From positions 1 through 64,000 of the forward strand of contig PDIP01000033.1 in assembly GCA_002811645.1 (NCBI GenBank): a stretch of 64,000 nt of DNA, in the 5' to 3' direction. The first letter of the stretch is position 1. Each line of letters starts with the position of its first letter. Below the pieces are notes generated by a model that saw only the letters and a program-made list of their open reading frames with translations, made no database searches and was not told the DNA's origin. Positions 10,435 through 19,837 of this stretch are shown here, one piece after another. This DNA is from Corallochytrium limacisporum. Taxonomy: Eukaryota; Opisthokonta. The position numbers were made by a program, and so were the translations under genes.

Positions 10435-12930
10435 TCAATAGGGAGCGTAGCAGAGGTTCACTTCTTTCTTGCCATCGCTGACAAGATGGCGCAAGACGGT
10501 CAGGAACCGTGCCTCCGAGTCTATCAAGTGTCGCCCACAGTACAAATGGGATCCTTTGCCGGTTCTAGTTTCGATTTTGTCTTTCAAGGCTTCGTAGGTA
10601 CACGTTTGGGCAAGATGGCCCATAAGATGGACCTCGCCCTGGGCATCAGTATACCTTACTGGCATCTTCTTTGCCTGGTTGAGGGGACAATCGAGGTCTA
10701 GGGTGGACCAGGACTGCTCACATATTTCACTGACCAGCACTGGCCTATCTGCGTGATCGGTCTGACTGAGAAGCAGTCTAGCTTCGGACATTGCGACCAC
10801 ATATTCACCTAGCCAATTGTACGCCTGGTGCCAGCCTGTCACCGCTGTCTCACATTCTTCGTCTGATGGAAACATTTCCTTCAGAGTCATAATCCTAGAA
10901 AAGGTTTCGTTCTGCATATTATAGAAGATGTGTGCGTTGAGATACTGGAAGATGGTCGGATTCATGAACATTGTTGTCCTCGACGTTTCGGCAGGTTGTA
11001 CCTTTGACAAATACACCATACCATCACCGGGGGAGACTCCTCCAGCAATAACCTGAGATTCCACATGGGACATGATAATAACGGTCACATTCTGGCCTAA
11101 GCGCAGGAAGTTGTGAGTGTACAGAAAATACTCCTCACACAGCTCCTTCATCTCAATGCCCAATTTGATCGCGAGTTTGTTCAACGCGCTCTCGAGTTCT
11201 TTACGGAGGCTGGGAGCATCTTCACCATCGCTACTAGTGTTTTTCGGTTTCTTCAGCCAGGCAACCTCTTCAGCGCTCAAGCAACTCTCAGCACGCACAG
11301 CAGTGGATGGAAGCATGAAGGGAAGTTTTGAGTCCACCTCTACACGCATTCCACCCTTTAAGAAGCTGACGGCATTCAGCAGACACAGGTGCAAACCGGG
11401 CTCCAAAATACCCATACTCTTCAAATGATCATCGCCACGGATAGGCTTTTCGGCCAGAGCTGATGCCCTAAGAACACGGATTGTTTGCTGCTGCGCGCAA
11501 GCATTGATCAGTTTTGCTAACGGTGGATTATCTTCCGGAAATCCAAGCTTTAGAGCGCCAAAAAACTTGCTATCGTCGGCAACCATTTTCACCAGAAGCA
11601 ATGCCTTGCGGGAACCCTTCTGGTTGATTACGGGTTCCCAGTACAGCCGTCCGAGATCTGCCAACTCCTGGGCATTTGTCCGGGGACCGGCTTGCGCGCG
11701 AATGGTACGTTCTAATTCCACCAAAGCGGTGAGAAACGCCCCTTGGAATGTATGAGTGAGCATTTTTGCGTATTCATTGGATAGCACACGGGCAATATCG
11801 TAGTCATGGACAGCCTGCATTGCCCACACAAAATTCTTGGATTCAGGGAGCGCATCATGGCCTTCCAGGCTCACGGACGGGATGTCTCCGTTGGCAGTCA
11901 TCAAAGCCCGACCACTAGGAGTGACTATGAGACAGGAGAGTAGGAGAGGCATGGCGTCCCCACTCTCGCCTTGTTGCTTCTGAGCATGAAGGAATGAACG
12001 ATACAGCCTCTTACCTTTGGGGCCCATACCATAGGCGACAGCTCCATGGCAATCCTCATTCAGGGCACATTGTGATCGGCGTCTGTTGTTCCCCATCATA
12101 CGTGCAGAATTTAGGACACCGCCGCCACGAGTGTTATCAGGTCTCGCGAGTGTGTCCTCCTTCATACGCTCAGAGAGATCAACAATAAGGCTATGGATGT
12201 TGTTCTGTTTGGCTTCTTTAAGTTCTCTCCTGTCTGTCGCATGGTCACCCGACAGGATGATGCCTTGAGGTGAACAAGTTGTCCAGGATAAGGTCTTCTC
12301 GCGATCATCATCCTTCGCAGAGTCGGAGCCAGGTTCCGTAAGTTCCACTGGACTGTTACTCAGTGGTACGCATCGCACACGAACATAGATCTTCTCATCA
12401 TCTGTACTTGCCGCTCCTTCTGAACTCATCACAACACTCCACACTGCGGGATTGAGTGCTTGGGATCGCTTGTGAATTCCTGAGATCCTGACAACTGCTG
12501 TGTGCAGGTTCTCCACCAAGAGTTTGTCAGTGGACCACTGTACCTCAACACTAGCACCATCTGGCAGTGTCGTCCCTGGTTCATAGAAGAGGCAGAGTCT
12601 GAAGTATCCCGGCTTTTTGGCAGGATATACCTTTGCCTGTAGTGGCAAACAAGGCCATGGCACCACTAGAGATAACTGTGACAGTGTCTTCGGCCGCGGC
12701 CGTGGCGATGGCATCTGTATGGCAGTAACCTGACTCGGAACTTCCGAATCGGTGTGTCTGAGTCTGTCCGGTTCTTCCTTTTTGTTTTTGGTCCAGGAAA
12801 AAATTCTCATAGATCTCTTTTTCTTTTCCAAAGAATCTGTACTTCTAAGCAGCGCCAGCGAGGTGTCATAGACCCCTCCCGAATCACCGGAGGCGTGCGA
12901 CGACACGGATCCCCTGTCCTGACGCACCAT
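10435..12930 (-). CDS. Orphan 831-residue protein, C2-like N-part and ubiquitin-like C-terminus
   Basis: A long uninterrupted frame starting at ATG 12930 with normal coding composition, so very likely a real gene. I do not recognise the family. Residues 1-95 are Ser/Lys-rich and probably disordered. Residues about 95-190 (AKVYPAKKPGYFRLCLFYEP, then VRISGIHKRSQ) alternate hydrophobic and polar residues like a beta-sandwich. The large centre is helical (for example LESALNKLAIKLGIEMKELCEEYFLYTHNFL). The last 75 residues (QTCTYEALKDKIETRTG, then HLYCGRHLIDSEARFLTVLRHL) look like a ubiquitin-like or RA-type beta-grasp domain. No transmembrane segment or signal peptide is seen. A signalling or scaffold role is only a guess. 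It is convergent with the secreted-protein gene. Confidence 0.7.
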   Translation of the reverse strand: MVRQDRGSVSSHASGDSGGVYDTSLALLRSTDSLEKKKRSMRIFSWTKNKKEEPDRLRHTDSEVPSQVTAIQMPSPRPRPKTLSQLSLVVPWPCLPLQAKVYPAKKPGYFRLCLFYEPGTTLPDGASVEVQWSTDKLLVENLHTAVVRISGIHKRSQALNPAVWSVVMSSEGAASTDDEKIYVRVRCVPLSNSPVELTEPGSDSAKDDDREKTLSWTTCSPQGIILSGDHATDRRELKEAKQNNIHSLIVDLSERMKEDTLARPDNTRGGGVLNSARMMGNNRRRSQCALNEDCHGAVAYGMGPKGKRLYRSFLHAQKQQGESGDAMPLLLSCLIVTPSGRALMTANGDIPSVSLEGHDALPESKNFVWAMQAVHDYDIARVLSNEYAKMLTHTFQGAFLTALVELERTIRAQAGPRTNAQELADLGRLYWEPVINQKGSRKALLLVKMVADDSKFFGALKLGFPEDNPPLAKLINACAQQQTIRVLRASALAEKPIRGDDHLKSMGILEPGLHLCLLNAVSFLKGGMRVEVDSKLPFMLPSTAVRAESCLSAEEVAWLKKPKNTSSDGEDAPSLRKELESALNKLAIKLGIEMKELCEEYFLYTHNFLRLGQNVTVIIMSHVESQVIAGGVSPGDGMVYLSKVQPAETSRTTMFMNPTIFQYLNAHIFYNMQNETFSRIMTLKEMFPSDEECETAVTGWHQAYNWLGEYVVAMSEARLLLSQTDHADRPVLVSEICEQSWSTLDLDCPLNQAKKMPVRYTDAQGEVHLMGHLAQTCTYEALKDKIETRTGKGSHLYCGRHLIDSEARFLTVLRHLVSDGKKEVNLCYAPY

Positions 12931-13764
12931 TGTGTATTTGTCCCTTTACTTTCTCCAATACGATCCGTAACGAAAACAGCTCATTCAACTATACTAGTGT
13001 GAGAATATGTATCCATATTGGAAACCCTAAACTCATATTCTAATAGATGGTGATCTATCCGATGACAATGGCAATGGGCAGAGCTCTGAGATACCTGGGA
13101 TATCAAGTCATCATGGGAAAATTTACATGTCCTGTAGTAACAAAAGCATAGTAGGATATGGTATGTAATACATATATAGTAGCAACCATTCCACAATGTG
13201 CGCACTTAGGTGAAAGTGCCAGCCATACGGAGGAACTCTGTTGCAATCTCCATGCACGGCACTGCTAAATGGAATGACCGTGCTCCTTTTCCCCCCCTTT
13301 CGTGCGTGGTATAAGGAGGGTCCGAGCTGGGTGATTGCCAATTTCCTGCCCGCTACTGTTGCAATACAATAAAAACAAGGGGGCAGGAGCGGTACCGCCT
13401 TTCCATAGTGAATAGACGGGAAGAATTTCGCCGTGGGTGAGTTGGGGTCGCTCACCCGAAGTGTTCCTTCCGGTGCTTAAGTGGCTCTTGGTAGCAAGGG
13501 AAGAACGGGACAGAAGGGCCGAAGGAGGAACCAATCACTTCCGCAGAGCGAGAATGACGTTGCATCACCAGAGTCGGAGCACGAAACATCAGAGCTTTCA
13601 GTGTGAAAACAATTCCTTTCTCTTCTTCTTCGTCGCTTCTCTAGCCGTTTAAGTACGGTTTCGGGTGCACATAGCGGGTCATCGTCAAGCACGCAACGTG
13701 CGGTTGGGAAGGGTGGTGTGATGGCGCGGAGCATCGCTGTGGCTGGTTGCTCCTTCTATTGAAA

Positions 13765-13775
13765 CCCCCCCCCCC
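13765..13775. repeat. Poly(C) run of 11
   Basis: Eleven consecutive C, followed by pyrimidine-rich sequence and, 71 bases later, the assembly gap. Such runs may cause sequencing or assembly dropout. Confidence 0.9.
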
Positions 13776-13846
13776 TTCCTTCACTACCGCCGAAAGTGCC
13801 CACCGCGGAGGGAAGGGCCCGCTCCTTGTCTCTCCCCACAACCCCC

Positions 13847-14027
13847 NNNNNNNNNNNNNNNNNNNNNNNNNNNNNNNNNNNNNNNNNNNNNNNNNNNNNN
13901 NNNNNNNNNNNNNNNNNNNNNNNNNNNNNNNNNNNNNNNNNNNNNNNNNNNNNNNNNNNNNNNNNNNNNNNNNNNNNNNNNNNNNNNNNNNNNNNNNNNN
14001 NNNNNNNNNNNNNNNNNNNNNNNNNNN
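13847..14027. other. Assembly gap (181 N)
   Basis: A block of 181 undetermined bases. It is flanked by C-rich sequence on both sides, so a longer homopolymer or GC-rich repeat is the likely cause. Any frame translated through it is meaningless. Confidence 0.99.
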
Positions 14028-14366
14028 CTCCCCCCAAACTCAACCCTTCTTCTTCCCCACGTCACCCGCTCATTGGCCCAAACCTTCGGTGGGTTTCTCA
14101 GTTCAATATCCATGTCGCAAGTCTTCAAATTGACTGGCTTCCTGCGCCAAGGAACTTTTGGACATCATTTCTGAAGAGAACATTCTGAAGAGGACGCACT
14201 TTGAAATCAGACAGTGTTATGGACACAAAACAAGCACACAATGATTAACCAAACAGAAACCTTGAATTTTTTGTTTCGATCCTTGCTATGGTTATAATCA
14301 CATTCTTATAAGGTTAGTTGAAAGATAACTGGCAAAGAAAGCAAGTCGACACGATCTGGAATTGAT

Positions 14367-14888
14367 TTAGGCCGTAACAGCTTCCTCTTCCTTCTCGCCA
14401 TGGACCATGACGTGAGAGAACTCCCGGTAGTCCAGCTCCTGGGTTTCACGGTCGATGGGGGCGCCGGCAAAGACGGCATCGACCTCATCTTCGGTCAGGC
14501 GATCGCCCATGGTCATCAGCAGCTCCCGCAGCTTCTCGACGCTGAGCTTGCCAGTGCCTTCCTCATCGAAGCAAGAGAAGGCATTGCGGAGGACATCAAC
14601 GGGGTCCGTGCCCTGCATCTTCTGGCCGAAGAGAGTGAGGAACATGGTGAAGTTGATGGTACCAGGGGCTTCATTGACCATGGCCTCCAAATCAGCATCG
14701 GACGGGGTTTGGCCCAGGGAGGCATACATATCAGCAAGGTCCTCCTTGTCAACGAAACCGTCGTGGTTCTGATCAATCATGTTGAAAGCTTCCTTGAAAG
14801 TGCCAATCTGCTGCTGGTCAAACATGGCAAAGACGTTGGAAGAGGCACGCTGTGCGCGCTTCTTCTTGGCGGTCTTACGCATAGCCAT
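14367..14888 (-). CDS. Myosin II regulatory light chain (non-muscle/smooth-muscle type)
   Basis: A 173-residue EF-hand protein that binds the neck of myosin II and controls its assembly and motor activity. Residues 8-23 ([16 protein letters not shown]) match the conserved phosphorylation segment of animal regulatory light chains. Ser16 and Ser17 occupy the places of human Thr18 and Ser19, the MLCK/ROCK sites. The first EF-hand loop at residues 39-50 ([12 protein letters not shown]) is intact and canonical for divalent ions. The later EF-hands are degenerate ([12 protein letters not shown] and the C-terminal one), as is usual in this family. Length is typical. Codon use is strongly biased, suggesting high expression. 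The 5' end faces a 2-kb intergenic stretch shared with the SelJ-like gene. Family assignment is very secure. Confidence 0.96.
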   Translation of the reverse strand: MAMRKTAKKKRAQRASSNVFAMFDQQQIGTFKEAFNMIDQNHDGFVDKEDLADMYASLGQTPSDADLEAMVNEAPGTINFTMFLTLFGQKMQGTDPVDVLRNAFSCFDEEGTGKLSVEKLRELLMTMGDRLTEDEVDAVFAGAPIDRETQELDYREFSHVMVHGEKEEEAVTA

Positions 14889-15360
14889 AGTGAATGTCTT
14901 TTGCTTACTTCTCTTTTCTAAACTATTTCACTCACGCTAGTTGTGATACCCGAAAGTGGAATTCCAATAATAAGAAACATCCACTATGGTACCCAGTACT
15001 CAATGAGCCAATGGAGCTAACATTCCTTGATTCGCGACGGTTCACCTTAAGTACTCGATCGAGAACTCGAAATTCCCTTCTACTGTGGGTTTCTAGTCTC
15101 AGAAGGTTCTCCAAAACTAGACAAAGATGTATCTCCAACCACGCTCTGAACTTTCTCCCTGAGAGAACCCGAGGTATGTGTACCCTGCTCCGTCTCTTTC
15201 TCAAACAAAACTCCTGAGGTACAGAAACACTCTCATTCTATGCCCATTGTGCTCACCGTTTGTTTGGTTACAACGGCCCTGGTGATTGGTCCCCATAACG
15301 AAAACACCACCCAGGCATTCGGTGTTTGGGGAGCAACGGAGGCTTGACGGGGAGCGTTCG

Positions 15361-15374
15361 GGCGCGCCAAATTT
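15361..15374. promoter_or_regulatory. E2F-like site
   Basis: GGCGCGCCAAATTT contains the GCGCCAAA half of the E2F/DP consensus (TTTSGCGCS). It lies about 470 bases upstream of the myosin light chain start and about 1.6 kb upstream of the SelJ-like gene. It also contains an AscI-like palindrome, so chance occurrence cannot be excluded. Confidence 0.35.
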
Positions 15375-15786
15375 TCTTACGGCCTCGTTCATTCCATTAC
15401 TCCTCCTACCCTTTCTTGTCAACTCATATCGTCTACTTTACTATTATAAATGTGTACTTTATTTTTTAAAACTATCCCCTGCGATTCGTATGTGGCTCAG
15501 GTAAGCGCTTACTCTGCACCGTTGGAGACGCAGCGGGGCGGGAAGAGGACAGGAGGTTTCCGGCGCGTTGATTGGCCGCACCACCGTTTCCACCCTGCGT
15601 CGGCTTTGAGGGCGGGGGGCATCCAGCTGCACACGCTGGAATTGAGAATTTAATGGTCCCGGTGCTTATTTTCACTGAATTTTAATACTTTTTGCACACG
15701 TTTTTAACGGAGAGTGAAACAATATCACCACGAGAAGGTCCACGTCTTGTCCCTGCTTCTGTGGAAGAAGAAAAAGATTTTTGCCA

Positions 15787-15865
15787 GGGGGGGGGGACTT
15801 TTGTGACAAACTTTGAGTTTTCGGGGGCATGAGTAGCAGTGGGGGAGAGGAAAAAGGGGGGGGGG
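15787..15865. repeat. Two poly(G) runs of 10
   Basis: G runs at 15787-15796 and 15856-15865, separated by mixed sequence with further short G runs. They could form a G-quadruplex on the plus strand. They lie in the divergent region between two gene starts. Confidence 0.85.
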
Positions 15866-16932
15866 ACTCGGAGGAGAATTTTGCAGAGAAGGCGCAAATT
15901 AGAACCACTTCCCAACTGCAGTTATCCCTATAGCCAGTGTTCAGAGACTTACCTACAATTCCGACCTGGATTGCTGAAGGTATGGTGTAGGGCCCAGTTA
16001 GTCTGCCTTGCAGGCCTCTTATTTTTCCTGGTTGCCCATATTGCTATTTTGCCTTACTCACACAGTTTTGGCATAGCGCCGCCACGGCGGGTCACAGAGG
16101 AGCAGTAATGAGGCCGCCCTACAGTACACACAATGCATGCTCTTCGTCCGCGGTGGGGAACCCACCCACAGTCCGAATGCTTTGGACTTCGGTGGGACTG
16201 GGCCATTTTATAGTGCCCGCGGACACTCTATAGTTGTTACTTTGGAGCCGGCCTGAGTAAAGTATTCTGTACATTTATAAATGATTCAAGTTCCTGATTT
16301 AGAGTAAAATGAAAAAGACCACCAAATGCGAGGCACCGTGAACTTACTCTACCGTCGAGACTTCCCACCAATCACGGCTTGGACATTGAGGCCACTGGCT
16401 GGAGCTCCCGACCAATCATTGCTCTTCAAGAAGCCCTAAATCAAAGAGGACCGTATTTCACAAATATGAGCACTATTTTATATACGTACTTGCTTTAAAT
16501 TTACCCCTCTTTTAGGTACAGCTAGTCCGATAGAGCGATCGCAATGTTGTCTATGGGGAGGCTCCTGGCAGGAGGGAGCTGGAGCGGGGTCCCAAGCTTC
16601 GGCTTGGCTTGTGGGCGACAAAAGGAAGAGACACACACGACAGAGAAGGGGCGGGGGATGAGACCCATATTGGAATGGACACAGGAAATGGCTGCGCGCC
16701 GGGCAGACAATTCAGCAGTGTGCAAAAACTGGCTGCCAACGTAGGGCACGTACTGTCCGTTCCCGTCCGTCGGCAGAGCGGGTAGAGTCGGCCCATAGAG
16801 AGAGGGAAAGGAAGGCTGGCGTACGAGAAAGCGAGTTGGTGTCCCAAATGTGCAGGGTTCTAGAAACGCATGGACCGCTATTTGATATTGAGATCTTCGT
16901 GAATTGAAGTCAAAAGAATCTGAAGGGTTTCA

Positions 16933-18384
16933 ATGCACATGCGATTCTCAGCACTGAGATCACGAATCCGGGATCACCAAACTGTAAGGATTTATTCATG
17001 TAAGGCGCTTCTCGGCCGGTGTCCGGCCCATTCCGCATACAGAATCAGACAGGCACATACAGTGGCCATGAGCGCCAAAAAGAGAGAGCAGCTGTCGCGT
17101 TGTGGACTCAAGGAGGCCCCTGTAGCAACCCCAAAGGATGTGCGACAGTCTGCTGTGTTGGGTGCTTTAATAGCGGACGCGGCTGCGATTCCAGGGCACT
17201 GGTACTACGACCTTCAAACTTTATGGACACATTACCCGGAGAGCAGCTGGTGGAAAGAAACCACACAAAGTGATATTACAGAGTGGACTTATCAGGCAGT
17301 GGACCAGAGTAAGAGGCACCCTGACTCATGGAAATACTACAGAAAGGTCCATCCTGAGGATTACCCATATGATATCTATGGCAAAAGTGTATCATTGTAC
17401 GATGCGCCAGGAAGTCACTATCATCCATTCATTCCAGAGGGTGGAGTGACCCTGACAGCTCAAGTTGCTTTGGCTCTGCTCCGGTCACTGGTAGAGAGTA
17501 AAGGGTATGATGTAGTCAGCTATCTGCGGAAGTATTATCCCCTGTTGCTCAGTCCCGATGAACACAGGGACAGTTACGTTGAGCAAGCTCATCGCAATTT
17601 TCTCAAACGGTACTCACAAGGTATGCATCCGACGGAATGCTCCACAAGGACAGAAGCATGCATGGGTGGGGTAGCACAATGTGTGCCTCTGATGGCGTAT
17701 GGTTGCGAGTCTCAGAATGAAGGACCAGACCAGTGGGTGCCTGGGAAACAACATCTTGAACTAACTCATCTTGCACCAGACCTGGCACGAGCGAGTACAG
17801 CTGTACATCACATTTTAAAAGGTCTCCAAGGCGTTTCAGACTTTAGGGAACGTAAGGCAAAGGCAAATGAGCTTATTCGTCAGACGCTAGTTGAATTGAA
17901 CCCGGAGTTGGATGCGGAAGAGATTCATGATGAATTGGATGAGTTGCTGGAAACCACACCAAATATCAAGAAGGATTCTCTCAGATTCAAACGCATGAGC
18001 GTCTTGGGACCGGAGTGGAATAGATGATACGTGCATCTGGGCGCCTTCAATGGCGTTCTTGTACTCTGTCTGCGATATCTCAACGAAGAAGATGGCTTTG
18101 CCAAAGTGATTGTGGCCAATACTATGCATGGAGGGGACTCTACACAACGAGGAGGTTCCTTGGGTGCCATTATGGGTGCTATTTTCTTGATCAAGTTGGA
18201 CTCCAACGCAATGCAGAAACTTCTGTGCGGTGCAGAGGCCCTAACTTTGACGGAACAGCTTGAACGCATTTATGAGAACAATGGAAATTCTCTACCTCTG
18301 CGATGTCGGACCATCCCTACAGATACAGAATTCAGAGAACTGGTTCCAGAAGCACCGGAGGTCAGAGAAGAAAACGATGCGTAA
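16933..18384 (+). CDS. SELENOJ: SelJ-type selenoprotein (ADP-ribosylglycohydrolase/J1-crystallin family), Sec encoded by TGA
   Basis: One reading frame from 16933 to TAA 18382-18384, broken only by TGA at 18025-18027. With Sec read there it gives 483 residues, or 438 from the Met at 17068. The upstream 45 codons are Arg/His/Ser-rich with one acidic residue and resemble a mitochondrial presequence. Family evidence: SAVLGALIADAAAIPGHWYYD near the start, GGVTLTAQVALALLRSL in the middle, then after the TGA YVHLGAFNGVLVLCLRY and ANTMHGGDSTQRGGSLGAIMGA. The last matches the family's ANxNxGGDNxHRGxxxGALLGA. The acidic Mg site in the middle motif (normally TDDT) is replaced, as expected for the J1-crystallin/SelJ branch. 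From memory of the family, Cys or Sec sits just before YxxGAF. A SECIS-like element follows. Catalytic activity is unknown. Confidence 0.82.
18025..18027 (+). other. In-frame TGA, proposed selenocysteine codon
   Basis: The frame before it ends VLGPEWNR, and the same frame continues YVHLGAFNGVLVLCLRY without any shift. Both sides carry conserved family sequence, so the codon is internal. No GT-AG pair nearby removes it cleanly while keeping the conserved residues. A SECIS candidate at 18439-18512 supports recoding to Sec. Confidence 0.8.
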
Positions 18385-18438
18385 AAGATATCATAGGGAA
18401 GTTCGGGGATCCTCTTTTGAGGTCTTGAATTAGCAAGA

Positions 18439-18512
18439 TCTTGCATGATGGCTCGAGCAGTAAAGAATTGCTTTCCTAAGCGAACCTGCTCCGTGGCCTG
18501 AGCAGCCCAAGA
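18439..18512 (+). promoter_or_regulatory. SECIS element, form II, in the 3' UTR of the SelJ-like gene
   Basis: Starts about 60 nt after the TAA. The 5' core is ATGAT (18445-18449) and the 3' core is TGAG (18499-18502), which can form the tandem G.A quartet. Below the quartet TGC pairs with GCA. Above it GGCT pairs with GGCC and AGCAG pairs with CTGCT, with an internal loop between. The unpaired A's (TAAA, 18461-18464) come 12 nt after the 5' core, as in known SECIS elements. A short apical hairpin, GCTT/AAGC (18470-18481), makes it form II. I folded this by eye; no program was run. Confidence 0.78.
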
Positions 18513-18825
18513 GACCCAATCCCTGTGCCACCACTTTCTCATACCTTCCATCCCTCCCACCCATCACTTGTGAGACGGTCTCACCCCACCGGCCTTCCCT
18601 CACCCCGGAGGAGGGGGGCTGCCAAAAACACCCACTTACTACACCAGTCAGTGTCCGATCGGTCTCACCCGGAACAGCAAGGTACAGGAGTGTGCACAAC
18701 TGGGTGGTTACATCAGTCCGTCATACATAATTCAACATAGATACATTCATACACGTTTCATGACACTATATTACACATATGTGTTATTCTAGACTGGCAG
18801 AAACTTGAGGATCTGGGAGATCAGG

Positions 18826-19830
18826 ATGCACAGTAGATCGTATATACAAGAGTACATGCGACGTGAACTTAAAAGGCGACGTGTTCCGCCCGGTATATTT
18901 CGAGGCCCTTCCGTAGGTCACATCAACACACCGAGCTCACATGCAACCGCTTCCCGTCCTTTGGCCATGGCCACTTGTGCCACACCGTCCCCGGTTTGCA
19001 GAGCCAGCAACACTTCCATTCCGACGGCAAACTTGTCTCATTTTGAATATCGACCGCGCTCAGCCAGCACAGTGGACCTAGATCAACATTTCCTCGACTG
19101 TGCGAACGGAGCTGTGCTGATCACAAACTTTGTGGCTTCGCCTGGCAAGGATATTGCTGTGCCACGCGATCCCGAAGACGCCGTGGACCTGGCCTCACCG
19201 GAGTCGGAAGTGGCCAGTGTGCAAGGGGAACTGTATCAGGCACCTGACGGTGTCGTCCATCTTTGCAACATGTCTGACGATGGTGAGCTCAAACGCAGTG
19301 AGTATGGGCCACAGATAAACAATAGTCACAAAGATCCGTTGCCACCGACGAAAACCTCTTCAGACCGTTCCGTAGCTCCAAGTATTGCTAACGACATTGC
19401 AGATTACGCCAGCGATCTAGAGTATGAGGTGGTGCTATGCGAACTGGAGCAGGAAGAACAACAAAACATTGACTCACTGTTGGTGCCAAAATGTAGTGAA
19501 AGCGTGTCAGTTGAAAACACCTCTCCTCAGTCAGACAAGAATGCAGAGGGCCGTCAACCGTACCCAGTACTTCCAGCGCCCGAGCCCCAAAGTTCCCCGC
19601 CGGAACAGACCTTCAAGCGTCCACAAGAAGGCACCATTGCCCTGTTTCTGGCCGGACAGAAATGTCACGAGGAAGGGATACCGCAAGTTCGTCAATGCGA
19701 AGACAAAGTGAAGGCGGTCTGGAAACAAATTGTTGATTTGTGTGAAAGGCCAAAAGTTCAGCGGCAAATCAAGCTCATGCTGCAAGAGTCACCCTATCGC
19801 AATCTCCCGAAAATCTATAAGGTGGAATAG
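18826..19830 (+). CDS. Hypothetical protein, mostly disordered, unrecognised
   Basis: A 334-residue frame from the first ATG (18826). I do not recognise it. The first 30 residues are very basic (MRRELKRRRVPPG). The middle 250 residues are rich in Ser, Pro, Glu and Asp, with acidic patches (DLEYEVVLCELEQEEQQN), typical of disordered regulatory proteins. The last 60 residues are more ordered: an amphipathic helix (QCEDKVKAVWKQIVDLCERPKVQRQIKLMLQES) then PYRNLPKIYKV. The SelJ-like 3' UTR and SECIS lie just upstream. Its stop codon is only 7 nt from the stop codon of the PPAT gene on the other strand, so the two 3' UTRs must overlap. A later Met (18967, MATCATPS) is a possible start. Confidence 0.6.
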   Translation: MHSRSYIQEYMRRELKRRRVPPGIFRGPSVGHINTPSSHATASRPLAMATCATPSPVCRASNTSIPTANLSHFEYRPRSASTVDLDQHFLDCANGAVLITNFVASPGKDIAVPRDPEDAVDLASPESEVASVQGELYQAPDGVVHLCNMSDDGELKRSEYGPQINNSHKDPLPPTKTSSDRSVAPSIANDIADYASDLEYEVVLCELEQEEQQNIDSLLVPKCSESVSVENTSPQSDKNAEGRQPYPVLPAPEPQSSPPEQTFKRPQEGTIALFLAGQKCHEEGIPQVRQCEDKVKAVWKQIVDLCERPKVQRQIKLMLQESPYRNLPKIYKVE

Positions 19831-19837
19831 ACATCCC

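Larger units (their letters stand above)
12931..14366. other. Intergenic region containing an assembly gap
   Basis: About 1.4 kb between the 5' end of the orphan gene and the 3' end of the myosin light chain, both on the minus strand. It includes an 11-C run (13765-13775) shortly before the block of unknown bases. No conserved frame is visible. The myosin 3' UTR probably occupies the last few hundred bases. Confidence 0.5.
14889..16932. other. Divergent intergenic region between myosin light chain and SelJ-like genes
   Basis: About 2 kb of promoter-type DNA between two head-to-head genes. It holds two 10-G runs (15787-15796 and 15856-15865) and an E2F-like word at 15361-15374 (GGCGCGCCAAATTT). 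No conserved frame is seen. The translations over the G-runs are Gly/Pro low complexity. Confidence 0.5.

Noticed and set aside
13747-14188. Frames translated through the N block
   Set aside because: Undetermined bases cannot be read as protein.
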